From Hyphococcus flavus (GTDB taxonomy: Bacteria > Pseudomonadota > Alphaproteobacteria > Caulobacterales > Parvularculaceae), in assembly GCF_028748065.1 (NCBI RefSeq), contig NZ_CP118166.1:3053501-3117500 (forward strand): a stretch of 64,000 nucleotides of DNA, read 5' to 3'. Positions 8,863 to 17,390 of the stretch are shown here, one piece after another. The stretch's first letter is position 1. Each line of letters opens with the position of its first letter. Under the pieces are notes generated by a model that did not search any database, had not been told where the DNA came from, and worked only from the letters and a program-made list of their open reading frames with translations. Made by a program: the position numbers and the translations under genes.

Positions 8863-11800
8863 CTAAATCAGCTCAACATCCGTAACGCCTTCAAGGCTTT
8901 TTAACGCACCGCGCATTGCAGGCGTACAGGCTGCTTGCTCCGGCAATGTGATATCAACCTCCCTGCCGGTTTCCGGCAGGCGCAGCACAACAACAACCGA
9001 GCCGCTTTCGCGCTGACTTGCCGGCTTAACAGCAGCCAGACGCCGCTTCAGACCATCAAATGCATCTGCCGTAGAGATTGATATGCGAAGCTTAGAAACT
9101 GCAGCAGCAGCGGCGGCGTCAAGTCCGCGGATCGTTTCACAGGTAAAACGCGCATCACCATCACGATCTTCCACTGTGACGCTCACGAGCAACATTGCGC
9201 CAGTTTCCAGAAGGTCGCGTGAACGATTTAAGGTCTCGGCGAAAACAGTAATTTCATAATCACCGCTTTGATCTGAAAGCTCAACCCATGCAAACGGATT
9301 TCCGTTTTTCGACCGCCGCATGCGTACCGTTCGGACCACGCCCGCCATCTGAATTAAGGCGGCGCCCGACTTCGCTAACGAAACGGCTTCAGTAAATGAC
9401 GTAACGTTGAGACGCTTTAATTCTTTTTCGTAATCATCCAGCGGATGCCCGCTAAAGTAAAAACCCACGGCCGCCCGTTCCTCATCCAGAAGCGCCTGCG
9501 GCGTCCAGTCTTCTACGATTGGCAATTTTGGCTTTGCGAGCGCAGGCGCGCTATCAAGGGCAAAAAGCCCGGCCTGATCGCTGTTCCGCTCCTCGAGGAT
9601 AGCGGCTGATGTGCGGATTAATAATTCTGCAGCGGCAAAGGCCTGGGCCCTTGAGGCGCAAAGCCCGTCAAAAGCGCCAGCGCGAGCGAGGTTTTCCAAA
9701 GAGCGCTTGCCGATGAGTTTGAGGTCCAGGCGTTCGGCAAAATCGATTAAGTCTTTAAACGGCCCGTTTTGCGCCCGCTCCAGAGCGATATGGCTCATCG
9801 CCCCTTCACCAACATTCTTGATCGCTGAAAGGGCGTATGTGATAGCGCCGTCTTCCACAGAAAAATCCGCCTGCGAATGATTGACGTGCGGGGGAAGAAC
9901 CTCAACGCCCGTGCGGCGCGCTTCCTTTAAAAAGATCGCAAGCTTGTCTGTATTAGCGCGGTCGAGCGACATTGAAGCGGCCAGAAATTCCGCCGGATAA
10001 TTCGCCTTTAGCCAGGCGGTCTGATAAGCGATGTACGCATAGGCGGCAGCGTGGGATTTGTTGAAGCCGTAGCCGGCGAACTTCTGGACAAGATCAAAAA
10101 TGGAAGAAGCCTTGGCGGCCGGAACATCGTTGTCTTTTGCACCATCGATGAACCGTTTGCGTTGACGGTCCATTTCCTCTTTCTTCTTCTTGCCCATGGC
10201 GCGGCGCAACAGATCAGCCTCACCAAGGGAGTAGCCCGACAGAATTTGCGCAATTTGCATCACCTGTTCCTGATAGATGATGACGCCGTAAGTCTCCTTC
10301 AGCACGTCCTCGAGCATCGGATGCAGGTAATCCGGCTTTTGGTTGCCTTGCTTGCGCTCGATATAAGTCGGTATGTTCTCCATCGGCCCCGGGCGATAAA
10401 GAGAAACAAGAGCGATAATATCCTCAAGCGTATCGGGTTTCATGGCGCGCAGCGTGGATCGCATGCCTGCGCTTTCAAGCTGGAACACGCCGGTCGCCGC
10501 GCCCTCGCCCAGCATCTCGAAAGATGCCTTGTCGTCGAGGGGTATTTTGCTCATATCGAGGATAGCGCCGCGCTTGCCGGCAAGCGCCACGGCGCGGTCG
10601 ATAACAGTCAGGGTTTTCAGACCCAGAAAGTCAAATTTTACGAGCCCCGCCGGCTCGACCCACTTCATGTTAAATTGGGTCGCAGGCATGTCAGACCGAG
10701 GGTCGCGATAAAGCGGAACAAGCTCGTCAAGAGGACGATCGCCAATCACCACGCCCGCAGCATGCGTTGACGCATGCCGGTAAAGCCCCTCAAGTTTCAG
10801 CGCCTTTTCGATGAGCGCAGACACCGCCTCGTCACTGTTGCGCTCCTCTTTAAGGCGGGGTTCGGTTTCGAGCGCTTCAGCAAGCGTCACCGGATTGGCG
10901 GGATTGTTGGGTACGAGTTTGCAGATGCGGTCAACCTGCCCAAAGGGCATGTTCAGCACACGGCCCACATCCCGCAGCACCGCACGCGCCTGCAGTTTTC
11001 CGAACGTAATGATCTGTGCGACACGATCACGACCGTATTTTTCCTGAACATAACGAATGACTTCATCGCGCCGGTCCTGACAGAAATCGATATCGAAGTC
11101 CGGCATCGAGACGCGTTCAGGATTCAAAAATCGCTCGAACAGAAGACCGAACCGCAATGGATCAAGATCGGTGATCGTCAGCGACCAGGCGACAAGTGAA
11201 CCGGCGCCGGACCCACGTCCGGGCCCCACCGGAACGCCGGCGTTTTTCGCCCACTTGATGAAGTCCGAAACGATTAGAAAATAGCCGGGAAAACCCATGC
11301 TATTGATGATGTCGAGCTCGGTTTTCAACCGTTCCCAATAATCACTTTCCGATGCAAAGAGCGGGTTATGGCGCAGACGCTCTTTCAATCCTTCGCGCGC
11401 CTGGCGCTCAAGTTCCATCGCCTCGGCATTGGCCGTATCGCCATCGGCGCTTTCAGCAAAGCTCGGAAGAATGGGATCGTGAAAACGCGGCCGGAACGCA
11501 CAACGGCGCGCCACCTCAACAGTATTTTCAATGGCTTCCGGCAGATCGTGAAACAACGCCGTCATTTCTTCCGTGGATTTGAAAAAATGATCCTGCGTTA
11601 CCTTGCGGCGGTCATCCTGATGAACATAGGCTCCGTCCGCCACGCACAGTAACGCGTCGTGCGCCTCATAATCGTCCGGTGTCGGGAAAAACGGTTCGTT
11701 TGCAGCGACCAGCGGCAGATCAAGATCGTAGGCAAGGTCGATGAGATCAGCCTCGGCGTTTTCGTTTTCCCGTCCGCGATGGCGTTGCAACTCGACGTAA

Positions 11801-12312
11801 AGGCGATTGGGGAAAAGCCGCGCAAGCTTTTCCATCACCATTCGCGCTTCTGCGGACCGGCCTTCACGAAGAAGGCGATCAACCGGCCCATCGAAACCGC
11901 CCGTCAGGCAAATCGTCCCGCTGTTTGCGTCTTCCAGCCATTCCATGCTGGCGCACGCCCCTTCTTCTGAACGAGAATCGAGAAACGCGCGGCTCGTAAT
12001 CTTCAACAGGTTTTTGTACCCGGCTTCATTCTGCGCGAGCAGGACAATGGCGGGCGGGCGGACACCGCTCGTTGCCGGCAGCCCGAAGTCGGCTGGGTCA
12101 AACGCCTGCTGCAACCCTGTAATTGGCTGAATCCCGGCGCCAGCAAGCGTCGTGGACGCCTCCAGCGCGCCAAAGAGGTTATTAGTGTCTGTTACCGCGA
12201 CAGCGGGCATGCCTGCTTCTGTGCAAAGATCTTTCAACCTGCTTATGGGAATGGCGCCCTCAGCAAGGGAATAAGCCGAATGCAGGTGGAGATGAACAAA
12301 TGGCGCCGTCAC
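8863..12312 (-). CDS. dnaE: DNA polymerase III alpha subunit (replicative)
   Basis: Catalytic subunit of the replicative polymerase. The PHP domain opens with FVHLHLHSAYSLAEGA; the polymerase core has GPGRGSGAGSLVAWSL and the metal-binding PDFDIDFCQDRRDEV; a helix-hairpin-helix and an OB domain (GVVRTVRMRRSKNGNPFAW) follow. The start is uncertain: GTG at 12312 gives a family-like N-terminus (VTAPFVHLHL), while GTG at 12345 would add 11 residues. Length of about 1,149 aa and an intact OB/C-terminal part favour replicative DnaE over the error-prone DnaE2/ImuC. It follows a 31-codon membrane-protein gene controlled by an SOS-type promoter, so part of dnaE transcription may be damage-inducible. 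Confidence 0.96.
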   Translation of the reverse strand: MTAPFVHLHLHSAYSLAEGAIPISRLKDLCTEAGMPAVAVTDTNNLFGALEASTTLAGAGIQPITGLQQAFDPADFGLPATSGVRPPAIVLLAQNEAGYKNLLKITSRAFLDSRSEEGACASMEWLEDANSGTICLTGGFDGPVDRLLREGRSAEARMVMEKLARLFPNRLYVELQRHRGRENENAEADLIDLAYDLDLPLVAANEPFFPTPDDYEAHDALLCVADGAYVHQDDRRKVTQDHFFKSTEEMTALFHDLPEAIENTVEVARRCAFRPRFHDPILPSFAESADGDTANAEAMELERQAREGLKERLRHNPLFASESDYWERLKTELDIINSMGFPGYFLIVSDFIKWAKNAGVPVGPGRGSGAGSLVAWSLTITDLDPLRFGLLFERFLNPERVSMPDFDIDFCQDRRDEVIRYVQEKYGRDRVAQIITFGKLQARAVLRDVGRVLNMPFGQVDRICKLVPNNPANPVTLAEALETEPRLKEERNSDEAVSALIEKALKLEGLYRHASTHAAGVVIGDRPLDELVPLYRDPRSDMPATQFNMKWVEPAGLVKFDFLGLKTLTVIDRAVALAGKRGAILDMSKIPLDDKASFEMLGEGAATGVFQLESAGMRSTLRAMKPDTLEDIIALVSLYRPGPMENIPTYIERKQGNQKPDYLHPMLEDVLKETYGVIIYQEQVMQIAQILSGYSLGEADLLRRAMGKKKKEEMDRQRKRFIDGAKDNDVPAAKASSIFDLVQKFAGYGFNKSHAAAYAYIAYQTAWLKANYPAEFLAASMSLDRANTDKLAIFLKEARRTGVEVLPPHVNHSQADFSVEDGAITYALSAIKNVGEGAMSHIALERAQNGPFKDLIDFAERLDLKLIGKRSLENLARAGAFDGLCASRAQAFAAAELLIRTSAAILEERNSDQAGLFALDSAPALAKPKLPIVEDWTPQALLDEERAAVGFYFSGHPLDDYEKELKRLNVTSFTEAVSLAKSGAALIQMAGVVRTVRMRRSKNGNPFAWVELSDQSGDYEITVFAETLNRSRDLLETGAMLLVSVTVEDRDGDARFTCETIRGLDAAAAAAVSKLRISISTADAFDGLKRRLAAVKPASQRESGSVVVVLRLPETGREVDITLPEQAACTPAMRGALKSLEGVTDVELI

Positions 12313-12359
12313 CGGATCCCAAGACCTTTCGTGGAGTTGCCGCACTAACCGGCGGGAGC

Positions 12360-12455
12360 TCAGGCCCCCAGTAAGACGCCCCAGAATTGCGCCGCCCCGA
12401 TCACTGTCATGAGTACGCCGAGTCCGATGATGTCGCGCAAGCCTTCGTTTTCCAT
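12360..12455 (-). CDS. Very small single-helix membrane protein upstream of dnaE, candidate SidA-type SOS cell-division inhibitor
   Basis: A 31-codon gene reading MENEGLRDIIGLGVLM... and ending in WGVLLGA. After a charged N-terminus, residues about 8-30 form one hydrophobic helix. The ribosome site is strong: AGGGAG followed by seven bases to the ATG. A -35/-10 pair (TCGACA, 17 bases, TATAGA) lies just upstream, and an alphaproteobacterial SOS box (GAAC-N7-GAAC on this strand) overlaps the -10. From memory, Caulobacter sidA is a 29-residue SOS-induced membrane peptide that blocks FtsW/N and is encoded just upstream of dnaE; size, topology, control and position agree. Sequence homology was not tested. 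It could instead be a TisB-like toxin or a leader gene for dnaE. Confidence 0.72.
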   Translation of the reverse strand: MENEGLRDIIGLGVLMTVIGAAQFWGVLLGA

Positions 12456-12473
12456 AGTGACGCTCCCTTTTGA

Positions 12474-12488
12474 GTTCGTCTTTTGTTC
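12474..12488 (-). promoter_or_regulatory. LexA/SOS box (GTTC-N7-GTTC)
   Basis: The plus strand reads GTTCGTCTTTTGTTC, a perfect match to the direct-repeat LexA site GTTC-N7-GTTC known from alphaproteobacteria such as Caulobacter, Rhizobium and Rhodobacter. Its second half overlaps the -10 element of the promoter for the 31-codon gene, where bound LexA would block RNA polymerase. A third GTTC occurs at 12503-12506, 14 bases further, and may be chance. Confidence 0.78.
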
Positions 12489-12515
12489 TATATTCCCTTT
12501 TTGTTCTCCTGTCGA
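12487..12515 (-). promoter_or_regulatory. Promoter of the small SOS gene and dnaE
   Basis: On the minus strand a -35-like TCGACA (12510-12515) is separated by 17 bases from a -10-like TATAGA (12487-12492). Transcription would begin about 25 bases before the start codon at 12455. The SOS box overlaps the -10. A short inverted repeat, GTCGA-N6-TCGAC (12511-12526), lies over the -35 and could be a further protein site. No other obvious promoter separates the 31-codon gene from dnaE. Confidence 0.6.
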
Positions 12516-12560
12516 GACAAATCGACTATTGCCAGACCAGCGTTTTCCACAGATCGGTTT

Positions 12561-13217
12561 TTAGGCTGTATTATCAACAGCTTGTAGCGCTTCGAGTTCA
12601 CCACCGCGGATGGCGGAAAGGTTGGCCGTCACTTTTTCCACAGGCCAGTTCCACCAGGCGATGCGGCCAAGCTCCAGCACCGTCGCATCGTCAAAACGGC
12701 GTTTGATGGTGCGCGCCGGGTTCCCCACTGCTATGCCATAAGCAGGCACGTTCGAACCTACCACCGCGCGAGCGCCGATGATCGCCCCGTCACCGATGGT
12801 AACGCCGGGCAGGATCATCGCCTCCGTCCCGATCCAGACGTCGTTACCGATAACCGTATCGCCTCGCGAATTATTGGCCCAGTCGTATCCCGGATCTTCC
12901 CAGCCCTGCCCGAATACGGCGAAGGGATAGGTCGAAAGCCCGGTCAAGGTGTGGTTTGCGCCGTTCATGATGAACTGGACGCCGACAGCGATGGCGCAAT
13001 AGCGCCCGATGATCAGCCGGTCACCCAAATGCTCAAAATGATAACGAACGCAGCGCTCAAGAAAACACTCCGGTCCCGCAACGGGATCGTCATAATAAGT
13101 GTACTCGCCAATCTCCACCATCGGGTGATCGACCAGCGGCTTTAGAAAACCGACCTGAGAGAAGCCGGTCATTGGATGAGGGTTGTCAGGGTCCGGACCA
13201 TTCGTGCGAACAGACAT
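12561..13217 (-). CDS. CatB-type xenobiotic O-acetyltransferase (left-handed beta-helix)
   Basis: A 218-residue hexapeptide-repeat acetyltransferase. The C-terminal half has the repeats ([35 protein letters not shown]) and the family stretch [11 protein letters not shown]. An insertion of the CatB/VatD type ([18 protein letters not shown]) carries the expected catalytic-region histidine. The start at 13217 is preferred because GGAGG lies four bases upstream; an ATG 12 codons earlier lacks a ribosome site. Relatives include chloramphenicol and streptogramin acetyltransferases, but many chromosomal members have unrelated substrates, so resistance is not implied. The SOS promoter region lies downstream. 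Confidence 0.88.
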   Translation of the reverse strand: MSVRTNGPDPDNPHPMTGFSQVGFLKPLVDHPMVEIGEYTYYDDPVAGPECFLERCVRYHFEHLGDRLIIGRYCAIAVGVQFIMNGANHTLTGLSTYPFAVFGQGWEDPGYDWANNSRGDTVIGNDVWIGTEAMILPGVTIGDGAIIGARAVVGSNVPAYGIAVGNPARTIKRRFDDATVLELGRIAWWNWPVEKVTANLSAIRGGELEALQAVDNTA

Positions 13218-13363
13218 AAAACCTCCAAAATTCTGGATTTCAAAAAAGCGCACTAAGCGCCATTAATCACGAAAACTGGAAGTTAGTTGTTCACTTTAAG
13301 AATAGTCCTTATTCCAAAATATGTTTCGCAGATAACACCAGATCACGACAAAGTCCAGAAGCT

Positions 13364-13492
13364 CTATTCAGAAGATACTTCTACCTCATCAACTGTCGGC
13401 CCTGACCGGTTACCATTGGCGACGATCAAGAGCACGCCCGCGATGAGTAATACAGCGATGAAGGCAAAGAGCAGCCAATGGCGAGGGGTCAT
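13364..13492 (-). CDS. Small single-pass membrane protein, unknown function
   Basis: A 42-codon gene beginning MTPRHWLLFAFIAVLLIAGV, with one transmembrane helix at about residues 6-25 and a polar, acidic tail ending EVEVSSE. GGAAAG lies five bases upstream of the ATG. It sits 25 bases after the threonine synthase stop codon on the same strand, so it may be the last gene of that operon. The longer opposite-strand frame over this region has no ribosome site or recognisable content. I do not recognise the family. Confidence 0.6.
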   Translation of the reverse strand: MTPRHWLLFAFIAVLLIAGVLLIVANGNRSGPTVDEVEVSSE

Positions 13493-13517
13493 GAATACTT
13501 TCCGTATGGATGCATGC

Positions 13518-14732
13518 TTAGTTGAACTGAGCGTAGTCGATTGGCTGATGGCGGTCGATGGTTTTTGATTCTGCCGTCATGGGGTATTTAAGGCCCGTCG
13601 CGCAATTATATAAAACCACCCTGTCTGTCTGGGCGATGCGGCCATCAGCAAGCGCGGCTTTGAACGCCGCATAGGTGGCCGCGCCTTCCGGGCAAAGGAG
13701 CAGCCCCTCGCTTTTTGCGACTTCCGCGCGGGCGTCAAAGATGTCGTCTTCATCGACGGCAATAGCGAAGCCGTCGCTTTGCCTCACCGCACGGATGATC
13801 AGGAAATCACCCACAGCCGCCGGCACGCGAATACCCGCCGCCGCCGTCCAAGCGTTTTCCCAGAGCGGCGCGTGCTCCTCGCCTGCCTCCCACGCCTTGA
13901 CGATCGGCGCGCAGCCAGAAGCCTGAACAGCGATCATTTTCGGCCGCTTCGGTCCGATCCAACCCATGGCCTCAAGCTCATCAAACGCCTTCCACATGCC
14001 GATGAGCCCTGTGCCGCCGCCCGTCGGATAAAAGATCGCGTCAGGCAATTCCCAACTCATCTGTTCGGCAAGTTCGAGACCCATGGTCTTCTTGCCTTCG
14101 ATCCGATAGGGCTCTTTCAACGTGGAAACATCGAACCAACCGACGGCTTCCTTGCCTTCGCCGACAATCTTGCCGCAATCGGTGATGAGCCCGTTTACGA
14201 GATAGGTCTCTCCACCCTGCAGCGCGATTTCTTCAATGTTTACGCGCGGCGTGTCGTCGGGGCAGAACACAGTCGCTCGCATGCCGGCCGCGCGCGCATA
14301 AGCGGCAAGCGCCGCGCCCGCATTCCCATTAGTCGGCATCGCCAGATGGGAAAGACCGAATTCTTTCGCCATGGAAACCGCGAGGCAAAGGCCGCGCGCC
14401 TTAAAGGAACCGGTGGGCAAGCGCCCTTCATCCTTGACGATGATTTCACCTGAAAAGCCAAGCGTTTCCGCCGATCTCGGAAGCAACACAAGCGGCGTGA
14501 CGACCTCGCCTAACGAAACCCTGTTCCCAGCCTGCGTTACGGGCAGTAGCTCACGATAGCGCCAAAAGCCTTCAGTACGCGTAGCCAGTTTTTCTTTCGT
14601 AAGCGCGGACTTTACGGCGTCGAGATTATAACGAACCAGTAAAGGCTTACCAGCCTTGGAAAGATTGTGCGGACGGTTCGCCTCATATTGTTCGCCGGTA
14701 TAAGAGCATTCCAGATGCGTTACAAAACTCAA
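13518..14732 (-). CDS. thrC: Threonine synthase (PLP-dependent)
   Basis: A 404-residue PLP enzyme of the tryptophan-synthase-beta fold. The cofactor lysine is in TGSFKARG (K111), followed by MPTNGNAGAALAAYA and the phosphate-binding GGGTGLIG. The opening CSYTGEQYEA resembles the N-terminus of the short, threonine-synthase-like class. The reaction would be O-phosphohomoserine to threonine plus phosphate. This type differs from the long proteobacterial ThrC, so a related PLP enzyme (for example a cysteate synthase-like or other paralogue) is an alternative. The TPR gene ends ten bases upstream on the same strand. Confidence 0.82.
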   Translation of the reverse strand: MSFVTHLECSYTGEQYEANRPHNLSKAGKPLLVRYNLDAVKSALTKEKLATRTEGFWRYRELLPVTQAGNRVSLGEVVTPLVLLPRSAETLGFSGEIIVKDEGRLPTGSFKARGLCLAVSMAKEFGLSHLAMPTNGNAGAALAAYARAAGMRATVFCPDDTPRVNIEEIALQGGETYLVNGLITDCGKIVGEGKEAVGWFDVSTLKEPYRIEGKKTMGLELAEQMSWELPDAIFYPTGGGTGLIGMWKAFDELEAMGWIGPKRPKMIAVQASGCAPIVKAWEAGEEHAPLWENAWTAAAGIRVPAAVGDFLIIRAVRQSDGFAIAVDEDDIFDARAEVAKSEGLLLCPEGAATYAAFKAALADGRIAQTDRVVLYNCATGLKYPMTAESKTIDRHQPIDYAQFN

Positions 14733-14742
14733 TTTAATTCCT

Positions 14743-15276
14743 CTAGTTTTTGGCCTCTAGTTTTTGGATAGCCATGGTGAAATCAGGGTTTTCTTCCAGC
14801 GCCTTTTGATAGGCTTCACGCGCTTTGTCATCTTCTTTGCGCGCGTCATGAACAAGGCCGATATTGTACCATGCAGCCCATGGCTGAGCCACGCCGAGGT
14901 CCAGGGCCTGCTGGTAGTCAGCAAGCGCCTCGTCCAATCGCGAAGCCAGAAAATAACTGTTGCCGCGATTGAGATAAGCCTCAGCCAACGTATTGTCGAT
15001 CATCAACGCTGCATCGAAGTCGCTGATCGCCGCCGCAATATCTCCATTCCGATTGTGGATGACGCCGCGGTTAACGAGTGTCTTTTTCCTGTCGCTTCGG
15101 GTGATGGCGGCATCCTCTAACGCTTCATCACACGGTTTCGTATTGGTTGAAAAATCATTGGACGCGCTTTCAAAGCACACCGACGCTTCGCTGGCCCCAA
15201 AGGTCGAGACGGACATCTGCGCGGCCGCGGGCGAGCCTGACATGATCAGCGCAAATCCTATAAATAATCGTTGCAT
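14743..15276 (-). CDS. Secreted tetratricopeptide-repeat protein
   Basis: A 177-residue protein with a signal peptide (MQRLFIGFALIMSGSPAAAQ, cleavage after AAAQ or nearby) and three or four TPR units, for example VNRGVIHNRNGDIAAAISDF, AYLNRGNSYFLASRLDEALA and WYNIGLVHDARKEDDKAREA. Probably periplasmic and used for protein contacts; no partner can be named. It heads the minus-strand run TPR - threonine synthase - small membrane protein. The divergent hydroxybutyrate dehydrogenase starts 143 bases away. Confidence 0.85.
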   Translation of the reverse strand: MQRLFIGFALIMSGSPAAAQMSVSTFGASEASVCFESASNDFSTNTKPCDEALEDAAITRSDRKKTLVNRGVIHNRNGDIAAAISDFDAALMIDNTLAEAYLNRGNSYFLASRLDEALADYQQALDLGVAQPWAAWYNIGLVHDARKEDDKAREAYQKALEENPDFTMAIQKLEAKN

Positions 15277-15418
15277 GAGAACCGTCCTATTAAAGGCCTT
15301 TCCAAGCTTAACCCTTACCGGGCTTCGCTAGGTGCGGCTATAGCGCCCTTCTCCGTTGCCTTGTGCGCTGCAACAACTATGTTGGCGGCAACATTCAGCA
15401 AATGAGAAAGGCACCTCC

Positions 15419-16201
15419 ATGAGCATCCCCAGGAACGCCGTCATCACAGGTTCAACCTCAGGTATTGGTCTCGGCATCGCGACAGCATTCGCTGCTGAGG
15501 GGTTGAACGTGATGCTCAACGGTTTTGGCGATGCTGATGAAATCGAAAAGACCCGCGCAGGTCTTGAGGAAAATCACGGCGTCAAGGTGCTTTACAACGG
15601 CGCGGACATGACCAAACCGGAAGAGATCAGAAACCTGATTTCCGAAACGGAAAGCGCGTTCGGATCTGTGGATGTCCTCGTCAACAACGCCGGCATTCAG
15701 CACGTATCGCCCGTGGAAGAGTTTCCCGAAGCCAAATGGGATGCAATCATCGCCATCAATCTGTCATCGGCTTTTCATACAACGAAGGCTGTTTTTACAG
15801 CCATGAAGAAACGCGGCTTCGGGCGCATCATCAACGTTGCGTCCGCGCATGCGCTTGTCGCCTCGCCTTTTAAGTCTGCTTATGTGGCGGCGAAACATGG
15901 CGTACTGGGACTGACCAAGGCGGTCGCCCTCGAAGGGGCCGAACACGGCGTAACCTGCAACGCTATTTGCCCCGGTTATGTAAAAACGCCACTGGTTGAG
16001 GCGCAAATCCCCGATACCGCCAAGGCCCGCAATATGAGCGAAGAGGAAGTCGTGCAAAAAGTTATCCTTGAAGCACAGCCGACAAAAAAATTCGTGACGG
16101 TCGAACAGGTCGGCGCGCTCGCTGCATTTCTTGCTTCTGACAACGCCGCTTCCATCACTGGCGCAGCCTATCAGATCGATGGCGGTTGGGTCGCCAAGTA
16201 A
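15419..16201 (+). CDS. bdhA: 3-hydroxybutyrate dehydrogenase (SDR family)
   Basis: A 260-residue short-chain dehydrogenase converting D-3-hydroxybutyrate and NAD+ to acetoacetate. It has the NAD motif TGSTSGIGLGIA, the NNAG motif (VNNAGIQHVSPVEEF), the catalytic SAHALVASPFKSAYVAAKHG, and the substrate-pocket stretch CPGYVKTPLVEAQI typical of this subfamily. I chose ATG 15419, with AAAGG seven bases upstream; an upstream in-frame start adds an unlike extension. Its TAA overlaps the next gene's ATG by one base, so it is coupled to the patatin. Together they fit mobilisation of polyhydroxybutyrate or lipid. Confidence 0.93.
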   Translation: MSIPRNAVITGSTSGIGLGIATAFAAEGLNVMLNGFGDADEIEKTRAGLEENHGVKVLYNGADMTKPEEIRNLISETESAFGSVDVLVNNAGIQHVSPVEEFPEAKWDAIIAINLSSAFHTTKAVFTAMKKRGFGRIINVASAHALVASPFKSAYVAAKHGVLGLTKAVALEGAEHGVTCNAICPGYVKTPLVEAQIPDTAKARNMSEEEVVQKVILEAQPTKKFVTVEQVGALAAFLASDNAASITGAAYQIDGGWVAK

Positions 16202-17235
16202 TGGCGAAAGCGAAAACGAAAAACATCAACCTCGCATTTCAGGGCGGCGGCGCGCACGGCGCCGTGACCTGGGGCGTGGCGGACAGGCTTTTAGAAGATG
16301 ACAGGCTCGAAATCGATGCGATCTCAGGCTCCAGCGCTGGCGCGGTCAATGCGGCCGCTGTCGCCTATGGGCTTCACAAGAACGGATGCGAAGGCGCGCG
16401 CGAAACCCTGGACCGCTTATGGAAATCCATCAGCGACGCAGGCCGTTATTATAGCCCGGTACGCGCCAACCCGTTCCCAATAAGCGCTGGTGCAAACGAC
16501 CTGGTAAATGCATTTTCCTATCGGATGTTTGAAACGGTCACGCGCGCCCTATCGCCTTATCAGTTCAACCCGTTCGATATAAACCCGCTCCGTGATATCC
16601 TTGAAACTTGCATCGACTTTAAAAGCCTGAGGACTTGCAAAACAACGAAGCTGTTTATCGCCGCAACGAATGTACGTTCCGGCAAGGTTCATGTTTTCAA
16701 TACGAACGACGCGTCCACCGATGTCGTGTGCGCTTCCGCATGTCTCCCGTTTTTGTTCAAGGCCGTGGAAATCGACGGCGAGCATTATTGGGACGGCGGA
16801 TATATGGGAAATCCGGTTTTGTACCCTTTTTTCTATGAAGCAAAGTCATCCGACATTGTGATCGTTCACGTAAACCCGATTGAGCGGGAAGAATTACCAA
16901 AAACCTCGTCCGAAATCATGAACCGGGTGAATGAAATCAGCTTCAACTCGTCGCTGCTGCGTGAGCTGCGCGCGATAAGCTTCGTTCATAAACTGCTCGA
17001 CGACGGCTGGATCAAAGATGAATACCGTGACCGGCTTCGCGATATTCGCATACACTCAATTAGGTCTGACCTTGCACTCGCTGATTTCGATATTTCCAGC
17101 AAGTTCCGGACGGATTGGGCGTTTCTGACCAAACTGAAAGAACAAGGCCGCGAGATTGCCAACGCCTGGCTTGATGAAAATTTTGAAATGCTTGGTAATG
17201 AGTCTTCGGTAGACTTGCAGCAAATGTTTGCCTGA
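16201..17235 (+). CDS. Patatin-like phospholipase with DUF3734 C-terminal domain
   Basis: A 344-residue serine hydrolase. The oxyanion-hole motif is GGGAHG (15-20), the nucleophile elbow GSSAG (Ser45), and the catalytic Asp lies in YWDGGYMGN. The C-terminal part (RIHSIRSDLALADFDIS, TDWAFLTKLKEQGR) matches DUF3734. The start codon overlaps the bdhA stop (TAATG). Patatin plus hydroxybutyrate dehydrogenase is a recurrent alphaproteobacterial pair, suggesting a role in lipid or PHB breakdown, but the substrate is not shown here. Confidence 0.92.
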   Translation: MAKAKTKNINLAFQGGGAHGAVTWGVADRLLEDDRLEIDAISGSSAGAVNAAAVAYGLHKNGCEGARETLDRLWKSISDAGRYYSPVRANPFPISAGANDLVNAFSYRMFETVTRALSPYQFNPFDINPLRDILETCIDFKSLRTCKTTKLFIAATNVRSGKVHVFNTNDASTDVVCASACLPFLFKAVEIDGEHYWDGGYMGNPVLYPFFYEAKSSDIVIVHVNPIEREELPKTSSEIMNRVNEISFNSSLLRELRAISFVHKLLDDGWIKDEYRDRLRDIRIHSIRSDLALADFDISSKFRTDWAFLTKLKEQGREIANAWLDENFEMLGNESSVDLQQMFA

Positions 17236-17390
17236 GCACAAAACCGCCGACCACTCCATAACAAGATTGTCATTAAGCGCGTGTCATGACCCAAGCTTAA
17301 CTACAACAACAAACGATTGTAATTAACTTACTCCTTGCACGGCGCATTCACCCCACAGCGCCAAAGTAAATAAACGCAAGGAGTTAACTC

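Noticed and set aside
8863-12312. dnaE as the error-prone DnaE2/ImuC polymerase because of the nearby SOS box
   Set aside because: No imuA/imuB neighbours, full length with OB and C-terminal regions, and replicative-type motifs; the SOS box fits the small gene better.
12503-12506. Third GTTC as part of a second LexA site
   Set aside because: Its spacing to the next GTTC is 14 bases, not 7.
12470-12706. A 78-codon plus-strand frame across the SOS promoter
   Set aside because: It runs antisense through the acetyltransferase gene and the promoter region, with no supporting signal.
12561-13217. CatB-type acetyltransferase as an antibiotic-resistance gene
   Set aside because: Family members with unknown substrates are common on chromosomes, and no mobile element or resistance context is present.
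13287-13568. A 93-codon plus-strand frame in the gap before threonine synthase
   Set aside because: No ribosome site or recognisable sequence; it overlaps a minus-strand 42-codon gene with a good ribosome site and the thrC 3' end.
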